Of a stretch of DNA of 6,416 bases, positions 1 to 6,049 are shown piece by piece. The DNA is taken from positions 1 through 6,416 of the forward strand of contig DUKP01000148.1 of the NCBI GenBank assembly GCA_013329295.1. The letters are read 5' to 3'. Numbering within the stretch: the stretch's first letter is position 1; every line of letters begins with the position of its first letter. The position numbers were made by a program, and so were the translations under genes. Source of the DNA: Candidatus Poseidoniaceae archaeon. Lineage in GTDB: Archaea; Thermoplasmatota; Poseidoniia; Poseidoniales; Poseidoniaceae. Under the pieces are notes generated by a model that was not told the DNA's origin, made no database searches, and worked only from the letters and a program-made list of their open reading frames with translations.

Positions 1-3000
1 AATTCATATGCGATTCTAACATTAACACTAGATAGCGACCCAAGTATATCGTTTGATTCAATATTACCATTGGAAGTTCTTCGTACTAGAGGGTTATCTA
101 TAGCTGGGCCAAGCGGATTAGACAATACTGAAGGATTTGGCAGACCTGGTCATACTGCTACTGCATGGATAATAGTCGAAAATTTAGGCAATGCATATGA
201 AACAACCACTTCAATTGATTGGACTGCGCCATCTTGGGGTGGTAATCCAACTTTACATGATTCAAGTGGAACAGAAATATTCTCTCTAAATTTAGCACCT
301 AGTGAACAAAAAGAATTGTTTGTAAATCTAAACACACCAATCGGAGTGCAACTCGGTTCAGTGACTTCTACAACTATGACTATGTGTATTGGCAGTGGAG
401 AAGAGACATTGTGTGAAGATTTGTTTGTCAACTTAACTGCAGCTTCAGTTACTGTGCAAAACATTCATCAAAGAACTCTACCAAATCAATCACTACAATG
501 GACTGTTGAAGGTTTGATCCCTGATGATGGTTTGATGTCGTGGAACACTGTTTCTGCTAACATGGTACATACAAACTGGGTATGGAGTGTTGATGGAGAT
601 TTGTCATTTGATGGAAGTAACATAGAAGCAAGTGGCAGTTCAGGAGCACCATTTACTGGAAACATTTACCTGGACTTACCGGTAAATGCTGTACCTCAAC
701 GTCATTATTTCACGACTGATTCTGATTCTGATGACAATCACAGCCTATACTTCACATTACATGTACTTCAGGTTTATCGAAGTGCATCAACTATTGTTCA
801 GCCTACACAAAATTCTCAAGGTGAGCCAGTTTCAATGTTTGTTGAGATTACCAATCAAGTATTACTTAGATTAGAAAACCCTGGCAATGGGCAAGATGAA
901 TTTTTATTGACAAGTGAAGTAATTGAAGGCCCTAATATGACTAGTTCCCCTGTTGTTGAATTAATCGAATATAATCCTCAGCGTACTCTTGGCCCACTTG
1001 CAAGCACTATCGCTACTGTAGATGTTACTTTATCAGAAGACACACCCGCACAAGAACCATTCATTCTAAGATTTAAGTGGCAATCGTTAGGTGGAGAAAA
1101 TGTTCAATCAGTAGTGGATTTATTAGTTGAAGCAGAACCTGATCACGGTTGGGATTTGACTTTTGAAGATGGCTTAGAACACAACATTGTACCCTCTGAA
1201 ACATTAACTTTGAATTATACAGTGAAGAATACAGGAAATGCAGTTGATAATATCATTGTAAAGCCAATATTTTCGATAAATTATTTTGGTAGCGATTCAA
1301 GCATATGGACAGCAGAAAACAATTCATTTGCGGATATTGAAGTAAATGGTACAGCTTCCTTAGATTTTTCAATTACTGCACCAAGTGATACATGGAGTGG
1401 TACTATTGCAACGGTAATATTTGAATTGTATTCAGATGAACTTTATGTCAGTAATTTGTCATTAAACCTAACCGTTCAACAAGTTTCTGGCTGGAGACTA
1501 AATCTTTCTGAAACTAACCTGATTATCGAGCCAGATGGGCAAAATCTAACTCTTAATGTTGAACACTTAGGGAATTTAGCTAGACAGCCATGGTACAGCA
1601 AAGCAGGTGAAGGATGGAACATATCAGTGCCACAAAATGGTGACATTATACAACCGTTTGGCGAATCTACTGTTACCATTTTTGTTACACCGCCGGAAAA
1701 TTCTGTAGCAGGTGAAGTAGGTGTTCTAAGACTTAGAGTATCTGATGGGGATGGTTCTGGACAAACTATTCAAGAAGTCCCAGTTAGAGTTGGTACATCA
1801 CCAAGTATCGAATTATTCGCTAAAGGAAATTGGTTAGTGAACTCGACAATCGAAAGTATGCCAACTGCATGGGTTGAGAATACAGGTAATGATTTAGCAA
1901 TACTATCAATTGATGTTACAGGTCTACCTGAGGGATGGACAGCAAACCATCCTGAAAGTTTGATTATTTCTCCCAACCAAGTGATTGGTCTACCTATTAG
2001 TTTGCTTCCTGACCCTTCATGGGATAGTACACCGATATCTGTCACTATAGAGGTGATTCACCCTATTATTGGTCTACAAACAATTTCAATACCTGTTGAA
2101 GCATCAAGTTTTGCCTTTACCTCTTCACCAGTAATTTCAGGAGTTGTAGGAGACACAGCAAGCGTCTCGGTAACAAATAATGATGTTGATTTACCAAGTA
2201 ATGTGCAACTTTCATCCTCAACATTACTAGTTTCAATACCTAATGGTAAACAAAATCTAACCCTTACATCAAGTGATGGCGTGACTGAATACTACATACA
2301 TTCAGCAGGTTATTTATTGCCTGAATATTCAGCAAGTTGTAGTTTTATCTCCGCTGCAATGGATGAACTTGGCATTAAAACCATCAATGACAAAATAGGT
2401 ACATGTACATTAGTTGCAACAAGTGATGACAGTTTTTCTGGAACCGTAGTGCTACTCACCAACGATGGCAACAATGTTGCGCTTGAACAAAATCAATTTT
2501 CAGTTTCTAAAGGTGGCAGTTTATCACTTGACATTAACACAACTAATTGGAAACCAGATGCTGGAGAACTAACTGTAACTCTAATTGTAATTGACTCATT
2601 TGGAAGACAAATTACAGAAAGAAGTACTGAAGTAATATCTAGAGCAAGTGGTTGGAATATTGGAATTCAAGAAATTACAGCAGAACAAGACATTAGAATC
2701 TCAATTATTCGTACTTCATACGAGAGGTTAGCCGGTGTAACATGCTTGATTTCACTAGATTCACCAGATAACGATTGGAGTGAAACTATCATTATCGACA
2801 TAAATGGATTCGATTTTGCACCTATTATTGAAATTGATGACCCTGGTGTATTTGACAATGATGATTTAATTCGAGCTGAATTAAAATGTGCTTCACCCTA
2901 TGACATCGATGATGTTTTAGATGACGATACGGCGCAAGTTTACTACAAATCTGCAAAATCTGAAATTATTGATAGTTCCCAAATGATCTATGGCATAATG

Positions 3001-3372
3001 ACAACAATAATTGTCATTGCAATAGCTTATTTCGCTGGACTACTAACACCAAATGCAACTAGAAAGCAAAGGCCTCAGAAAACTAATCAAAACAAAGAAC
3101 CTGTGGTTGAAACAGAACAATCTGAAGACATTCAAGAAACACCTGAACAGGAGTTAGATGATTTCAGTATTGAAATTGAAGAAGATGGTTTGGAAAAAGA
3201 GGTCATTGAAATTCAAGAGGAAGAAGATATAGAAGATTCTCAAACTAATTTGATTGATGAATCTTCTGCATCAGGAAGACTTGCATCTCTAAGGGATGAA
3301 ATGATGTCTGATGATAAGCCTGTAGATTCTAGACCGATTACTGATAGAATGGCTGATTTCTTCAAAGACTGA
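1..3372 (+). CDS. Giant Ig-like repeat cell-surface protein, C-terminally membrane-anchored (5' partial)
   Basis: The reading frame is open from base 1 to the TGA at 3370-3372, so the visible 1123 residues are the C-terminal part of a larger protein. A TTG at 70 is not a convincing start because the same frame continues upstream. I see serial beta-rich modules of roughly 100-115 residues, with boundaries near residues 150, 265, 381, 498, 608, 701 and 881. Several carry an 'N-T-G-N' or 'GW' signature typical of NEW3/CARDB-like Ig folds. About 15 N-x-S/T sequons suggest N-glycosylation outside the cell. The only six cysteines form three local pairs (129/138, 780/802, 915/963), probably disulfides. 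One membrane helix (residues about 996-1015) is followed by a basic RKQRPQK stop-transfer and an acidic 108-residue cytoplasmic tail. The likely role is a surface-layer, adhesion or envelope protein; the ligand cannot be told. A signal peptide would lie outside the window. Confidence 0.85.
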   Translation, partial: NSYAILTLTLDSDPSISFDSILPLEVLRTRGLSIAGPSGLDNTEGFGRPGHTATAWIIVENLGNAYETTTSIDWTAPSWGGNPTLHDSSGTEIFSLNLAPSEQKELFVNLNTPIGVQLGSVTSTTMTMCIGSGEETLCEDLFVNLTAASVTVQNIHQRTLPNQSLQWTVEGLIPDDGLMSWNTVSANMVHTNWVWSVDGDLSFDGSNIEASGSSGAPFTGNIYLDLPVNAVPQRHYFTTDSDSDDNHSLYFTLHVLQVYRSASTIVQPTQNSQGEPVSMFVEITNQVLLRLENPGNGQDEFLLTSEVIEGPNMTSSPVVELIEYNPQRTLGPLASTIATVDVTLSEDTPAQEPFILRFKWQSLGGENVQSVVDLLVEAEPDHGWDLTFEDGLEHNIVPSETLTLNYTVKNTGNAVDNIIVKPIFSINYFGSDSSIWTAENNSFADIEVNGTASLDFSITAPSDTWSGTIATVIFELYSDELYVSNLSLNLTVQQVSGWRLNLSETNLIIEPDGQNLTLNVEHLGNLARQPWYSKAGEGWNISVPQNGDIIQPFGESTVTIFVTPPENSVAGEVGVLRLRVSDGDGSGQTIQEVPVRVGTSPSIELFAKGNWLVNSTIESMPTAWVENTGNDLAILSIDVTGLPEGWTANHPESLIISPNQVIGLPISLLPDPSWDSTPISVTIEVIHPIIGLQTISIPVEASSFAFTSSPVISGVVGDTASVSVTNNDVDLPSNVQLSSSTLLVSIPNGKQNLTLTSSDGVTEYYIHSAGYLLPEYSASCSFISAAMDELGIKTINDKIGTCTLVATSDDSFSGTVVLLTNDGNNVALEQNQFSVSKGGSLSLDINTTNWKPDAGELTVTLIVIDSFGRQITERSTEVISRASGWNIGIQEITAEQDIRISIIRTSYERLAGVTCLISLDSPDNDWSETIIIDINGFDFAPIIEIDDPGVFDNDDLIRAELKCASPYDIDDVLDDDTAQVYYKSAKSEIIDSSQMIYGIMTTIIVIAIAYFAGLLTPNATRKQRPQKTNQNKEPVVETEQSEDIQETPEQELDDFSIEIEEDGLEKEVIEIQEEEDIEDSQTNLIDESSASGRLASLRDEMMSDDKPVDSRPITDRMADFFKD

Positions 3373-3378
3373 TTACAA

Positions 3379-3388
3379 GGTATTAATT
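3379..3388 (+). promoter_or_regulatory. Candidate archaeal TATA box for the 227-residue gene (leaderless)
   Basis: The A/T-rich element TATTAATT (3381-3388), preceded by a purine-rich ACAAGG that could act as BRE, is centred about 27 bases before the ATG at 3411. This is the spacing expected between an archaeal TATA box and the transcription start, so the transcript would begin at or next to the ATG. No Shine-Dalgarno sequence stands close to that ATG, which fits a leaderless mRNA. The call rests on spacing and composition only. Confidence 0.4.
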
Positions 3389-3410
3389 CACTTGGCCTTC
3401 TGCCATCATC

Positions 3411-4094
3411 ATGGACCTAGACCAAGTTGGTGGAACTACCTCTGCATTCTACACACTTCATTCATGTGATGCTGATATTGCACTGGATATTTCTAACATA
3501 CTTCATCAAGATGGAGAAACAAAAAATGAATCTTGGAAAGCACTTTTAGCAGACAATCCTACTCTAAAGCAACGTCTAATTGATCAAGGAATGAGTGAGT
3601 CAAGTACTTTTGAAGAAATATCATGGGACGATTCAATGTTGCTTTTTTTGTGTTCAATAAATATAGATGATGAAGGCAAACCCTTGACTATTGGTGAAAG
3701 TTTGAGGCGTGAAAAATTTGGTCGTTTCCCATTTGGCAACGGTTCTCTAATTAGTTATCTAATTGAATTCTTACGTCCTAACTCAGAAGTCAAAGGTGCT
3801 AATCAAATATTTTCACGCATTATTGAATTGCTGAGTAAATTATCATCATTTAATAATCTAGATGATTACAGTGAGGCGAGATTTACTGGTGGTAAAGGAG
3901 GCATGAATATTTTGGGATTTTTAAGTTTGGAAGAGGTTACTGAAATTAGAAAACTGCTCTCAGGTAGAAACTGGTCTGTCGCCTCAGATGAACCACTTGA
4001 TGGCGGGGTTAGAGACGCTATCAAGCATTTCTTAGCAATGTTAAAAGCTGCAGAAAGAATTGATTCTGGCATTATGCACAGAGAACATTTGTAA
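3411..4094 (+). CDS. Unrecognised 227-residue soluble protein
   Basis: I do not recognise the family. The ORF starts at ATG 3411; an in-frame TAA at 3384-3386 and the lack of another good start between them support this choice. The protein looks cytosolic, acidic and mostly helical, with no signal peptide or membrane segment. Visible landmarks are cysteines at 19 and 81, an aromatic/glycine patch FGRFPFGNG (103-111), a glycine-rich FTGGKGGM (158-165) followed by a helical LSLEEVTEIRKLL segment, and a C-terminal region with GGVRDAIKHFLAMLKAAER (198-216) ending in HREHL. The alternation of long amphipathic helices with a conserved-looking C-terminus suggests a real folded protein. It lies 38 bases after the surface-protein gene on the same strand but probably has its own promoter, so a functional link to that gene is unproven. 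Its stop abuts the stop of convergent purC. Confidence 0.75.
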   Translation: MDLDQVGGTTSAFYTLHSCDADIALDISNILHQDGETKNESWKALLADNPTLKQRLIDQGMSESSTFEEISWDDSMLLFLCSINIDDEGKPLTIGESLRREKFGRFPFGNGSLISYLIEFLRPNSEVKGANQIFSRIIELLSKLSSFNNLDDYSEARFTGGKGGMNILGFLSLEEVTEIRKLLSGRNWSVASDEPLDGGVRDAIKHFLAMLKAAERIDSGIMHREHL

Positions 4095-5000
4095 TTAGAA
4101 ATTTTCAGAAGTTAATCTCTCATACATAGAAGCATACAACTCAGCAGTTTGGTCAATAACTTCTTGTGGCAATTCAGGGATTGGAGGGTCTTCTGTACCT
4201 TCATCTCTCGCTTTCTTCAATTCAGCTTGATGTCCTGTACCTATGTAATGAGTTCTAACAAATTCTTTGGAAAGTTCGATGCATTCTCCGTTAGCATATG
4301 CTTCTGCATCCCACCAGCGGTCTTCATCCAAGGTTCCAAAGGTATCTACCAAGACTACTTTTCGATTAGGTCCTAGAGCAAATTCTTTCTTACCATCAAC
4401 ATGAATCAAACCATTCTTACCGGCTTCTCTTTCGATAAGAGCATCAACCTTCAACACTACTTCAAATATTGAATTCAGTTCTTCTTCGGTAATGTTAGAT
4501 ATCTCAAGTGCCTCTTCGACAGTGATGTTACGATCAAACTTTTCGAATTTTGTAGTTACTTCAAGGAATGGTTTGCTCAATTTTGCACCATATTCACAAT
4601 CTTGCTCAACACCAAGTTCTTCTGCTGTCAACTCTCCACGTTGAAATCTTCTCCATGCAGATCCGGATAAGTAGTGTCGGCAAATTATTTCCAAAGGAAC
4701 GAAAACCCATTCCATGTCTCTTGGAATTGCTCCTGGTTCTTTGATTACCTCTACCTTTCTCACCAAACATCTGTCTGGTGCATTTACTTCTACTAAGTGA
4801 GTACCACAGATTCCTTCTTCTTCAATCAAGTTAAACCAGTGGGCTGTAGTTCGGTTTAATGATTCGCCCTTTCTAGGAATAAGTGAAGGAATAATTTGAT
4901 CAAAAACTGATATCTGATTCGTGAATCTAAATTCTAGAATATCTGGGTCATCGGTTGACCAAACTTGCTTAACTTTACCTTGATACAGCATCTCGCCCAT
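4095..5000 (-). CDS. purC: Phosphoribosylaminoimidazole-succinocarboxamide synthase (SAICAR synthetase)
   Basis: PurC joins CAIR and aspartate with ATP to give SAICAR, a cytosolic step of de novo IMP synthesis. Numbering from the chosen start (301 residues): N-terminal LYQGKVKQVW (5-14) is the family's nucleotide-binding beginning; LNRTTAHWF (48-56); VPLEIICRHYLSGSAW (101-116) is the first family signature; LEVTTKFEKFDRNIT (146-160) contains the TTK..D motif; HVDGKKEFALG (200-210) is the second signature; VDTFGTLDEDRWW (218-230) and SKEFVRTHY (244-252) match the C-terminal substrate-site strands. The length is that of the long PurC class (about 300), against about 237 in E. coli. An ATG at 5031-5033 would add 11 residues, but the start at 5000 follows an AAAGGT and lies right before the conserved LYQGK; ATG 4989-4991 is also possible. 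The gene lies 45 bases after aIF6, probably cotranscribed with it. The last residue of signature 1 before GS is Ser where Thr/Ala is usual. Confidence 0.93.
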   Translation of the reverse strand: MGEMLYQGKVKQVWSTDDPDILEFRFTNQISVFDQIIPSLIPRKGESLNRTTAHWFNLIEEEGICGTHLVEVNAPDRCLVRKVEVIKEPGAIPRDMEWVFVPLEIICRHYLSGSAWRRFQRGELTAEELGVEQDCEYGAKLSKPFLEVTTKFEKFDRNITVEEALEISNITEEELNSIFEVVLKVDALIEREAGKNGLIHVDGKKEFALGPNRKVVLVDTFGTLDEDRWWDAEAYANGECIELSKEFVRTHYIGTGHQAELKKARDEGTEDPPIPELPQEVIDQTAELYASMYERLTSENF

Positions 5001-5004
5001 GATT

Positions 5005-5010
5005 ACCTTT
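5005..5010 (-). promoter_or_regulatory. Shine-Dalgarno-like site deciding the purC start
   Basis: On the minus strand AAAGGT ends four bases before the ATG at 4998-5000 and thirteen before the ATG at 4989-4991. No comparable purine motif precedes the more upstream ATG at 5031-5033 (its upstream sequence is TTGGCTGTGAA). The site therefore favours an internal start that places the conserved LYQGK motif four residues from the N-terminus. Confidence 0.45.
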
Positions 5011-5045
5011 GACCCAATTAGGCCTTTGAACATTTCACAGCCAAA

Positions 5046-5708
5046 TTATAGGAATCCTAAGGCATCCTCAATTCGGTTCAACTCAGGACCTGTTGTCTCT
5101 GTTCCAGCTAAAGCACCATTGTTTGATGCACAGATACCTGCACCGACGTAAGGCGAGCCAAAGCATGCAGTACCAACCATGGGAGGGACTTGCATAACCT
5201 GTTCAATCAACATAACTTCTTCCGGAGTTACATCAGGATGTAGTAGAACTCCTTGGTCATTTGTCACACCTAGAGAACCTACAACATCTTGCCCAGCAAT
5301 AGTGGTAGCAAGAACATCCACTTTCATCACATCAGAAATTATCTCTAAACCTTCTTCAGGTATACTCGGACTTGCAACAACGCCTAATTCATTAACAAGC
5401 AATAAATTCCCAGCAGTATTTACTCCACCTTCCATTACAATTACATCTCCATATGAGGTTAAAAAATCAATATCAGATTCAGTAGCAATATCAGCAACTG
5501 CCATACCATTAGAATTACCAGAGAGTAATGCTCCAATTAAATTTGAACCACCAATCGACAATTCAATTGATTCAAGACCTAATACACGGTCAATTTTGTC
5601 TTTTACAGGTTCAGTAAGTTCTGGAGGATGAAATACATATTGACCTACACAAGCCACATGTATGCCTATTTGATCACTACCAAAAATGTCAGCAGTATCT
5701 ATAGTCAT
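5046..5708 (-). CDS. eif6: Translation initiation factor aIF6 (ribosome anti-association factor)
   Basis: aIF6 binds the large ribosomal subunit and blocks its joining with the small subunit; in eukaryotes eIF6 also acts in late 60S maturation. The 220 residues equal the family length. Five pentein repeats of about 40-45 residues are visible: 1-50; 51-95, opening with IGGSNLIGALLSGNSNG; 93-138, with EGGVNTAGNLLLVNELGV; 138-183, with AGQDVVGSLGVTNDQGV; and the last with GSPYVGAGICASNNGALAG. The protein ends in TTGPELNRIEDALGFL, the hallmark C-terminus of the family. The frame stays open upstream to 5999, but that extension runs through the 5S gene and the rRNA terminator and gives non-aIF6 sequence, so ATG 5706-5708 is the true start. 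An AGGT nine bases upstream and a TATA-like element farther up support this. The gene follows the rRNA unit and precedes purC, and is not beside the L39e/L31e ribosomal protein genes with which it is often grouped in archaea. Confidence 0.95.
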   Translation of the reverse strand: MTIDTADIFGSDQIGIHVACVGQYVFHPPELTEPVKDKIDRVLGLESIELSIGGSNLIGALLSGNSNGMAVADIATESDIDFLTSYGDVIVMEGGVNTAGNLLLVNELGVVASPSIPEEGLEIISDVMKVDVLATTIAGQDVVGSLGVTNDQGVLLHPDVTPEEVMLIEQVMQVPPMVGTACFGSPYVGAGICASNNGALAGTETTGPELNRIEDALGFL

Positions 5709-5717
5709 CTCAATCAA

Positions 5718-5721
5718 ACCT
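5718..5721 (-). promoter_or_regulatory. Weak Shine-Dalgarno (AGGT) of aIF6
   Basis: AGGT on the minus strand lies nine bases before the ATG at 5708. It is short, but it supports the internal start over the long open extension that would read through 5S rRNA. Confidence 0.35.
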
Positions 5722-5750
5722 GCTAAATCATGGAGTTCTAAAAGGAAGCC

Positions 5751-5760
5751 GTATAATGTG
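5751..5760 (-). promoter_or_regulatory. Candidate TATA element of the aIF6-purC unit
   Basis: The minus-strand CACATTATAC, directly after the U-tract of the rRNA terminator, is the only A/T-rich element between that terminator and the aIF6 start. A start site about 25 bases downstream would leave a leader of about 20 bases carrying the AGGT. The A/T-rich terminator tail could double as the upstream part of this promoter. The call is based on composition and spacing only. Confidence 0.35.
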
Positions 5761-5763
5761 AAT

Positions 5764-5796
5764 AAAAAAAAGGCCGGTGCCATAAAGACACCGGCC
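5764..5796 (-). terminator. Strong hairpin plus U8 terminator of the 23S-5S unit
   Basis: On the minus strand GGCCGGTGTC and GGCACCGGCC form a 10-bp stem (one G-U pair) around a 5-base loop TTTAT, followed at once by eight T and then ATT. This is the textbook architecture of a bacterial intrinsic terminator. It lies about 30 bases after the 3' end of mature 5S and before the aIF6 promoter region. In archaea a T-tract alone can terminate, so the GC-rich stem is more than is needed; it may also protect the 3' end or serve as a processing barrier. Confidence 0.8.
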
Positions 5797-5808
5797 AAGT
5801 TTAGAGGA

Positions 5809-5961
5809 ATTCGAGTGAAAGAAGAGGGGCACAGTGACTTCCTTTCCCGTGGACTCTCGTACCACAGTATTGGGATAGACGCAGGTGGGCTTGACTTCTG
5901 GGTTCGGAATGAGACCAGGTAAACACCACCGCTATGACCGTGCACCCATCTTCTCTCGAAT
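5809..5961 (-). repeat. Inverted repeat enclosing 5S rRNA (probable pre-5S excision stem)
   Basis: The sequences flanking 5S can pair and extend its terminal helix. Reading outward: the mature helix I pairs 5941-5947 with 5827-5833; a single mismatch follows (5948/5826); then AGAAGA (5949-5954) pairs with TCTTCT (5820-5825); then a four-base bulge (5816-5819) on the 3' side; then ATTCGAG (5955-5961) pairs with CTCGAAT (5809-5815). This gives about 20 bp in all. The mature ends would sit at the inner mismatch. The pairing is seen directly in the sequence; the processing role is inferred by analogy with the stems around archaeal 16S and 23S. Confidence 0.6.
5826..5947 (-). rRNA. rrf: 5S ribosomal RNA
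   Basis: About 122 bases, the usual archaeal length. The 5' strand GGGTGCA (5941-5947) pairs with the 3' strand TGTGCCC (5827-5833) to form helix I. The highly conserved loop B/helix III segment, with CCGAACCC..GAAGTCAAGCCC, lies at 5887-5911, and the loop E/helix IV-V part with GGTACGAGAGTCCACGGGAA follows. The ends are placed from helix I and may be off by one or two bases. The gene is on the same strand as 23S and about 100 bases downstream of it, so the two are linked here, unlike Thermoplasma, where the three rRNA genes are scattered. Confidence 0.95.
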
Positions 5962-5971
5962 CGGATATGGA

Positions 5972-5987
5972 TGCGACATATGTCGCA
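5972..5987. repeat. Perfect 16-base palindrome in the 23S-5S spacer
   Basis: TGCGACATATGTCGCA is its own reverse complement. As RNA it folds to a 6-bp stem with an AUAU loop; as DNA it is a symmetric site for a dimeric protein. It ends 24 bases before the 5' end of 5S and is just outside the 5S flanking stem. Its centre lies about 32 bases upstream of 5S, so the ACATATGT core could alternatively be a TATA-like element. Confidence 0.7.
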
Positions 5988-6040
5988 GTGAATTGGCATG
6001 AATTACTAGACGAAGAGCACTCGCGGTGCGGATACATACG

Positions 6041-6047
6041 AAAAAAA
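6041..6047 (-). promoter_or_regulatory. T7 tract directly after the 23S 3' end
   Basis: Seven T on the minus strand follow the last conserved 23S bases within about two bases. Oligo-T tracts of this length can cause pausing or factor-independent termination in archaea. No hairpin other than the folded 23S precedes it. The rest of the spacer (5962-6040) holds the palindrome and a small 4-bp hairpin GCAC/GTGC (6017-6029), and no tRNA. Confidence 0.3.
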
Positions 6048-6049
6048 GA

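Noticed and set aside
70..72. TTG as start codon of the surface protein
   Set aside because: The same frame is open to base 1 with similar composition, so the gene is truncated by the window edge and does not start here.
686..874. Small ORF inside the surface-protein gene, + strand
   Set aside because: It lies wholly inside a convincing coding frame, has low-complexity composition and no start context; it is a frame shadow.
3385..3415. ATGATGA on the minus strand, resembling the C box of a C/D guide RNA
   Set aside because: No D box (CTGA) lies at a suitable distance on the same strand, and no C'/D' pair is present. The match is explained by the repeated ATC codons and the ATG start.
5179..5631. 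150-codon + strand ORF opposite aIF6
   Set aside because: It is the antisense of a clear aIF6 gene, with Ser/Thr/Pro-rich shadow composition.
5948..6049. tRNA gene in the 23S-5S spacer
   Set aside because: The spacer is about 100 bases and has no T-arm GTTCRANNC motif with matching acceptor arms; the ATTCGAG present belongs to the 5S flanking stem.
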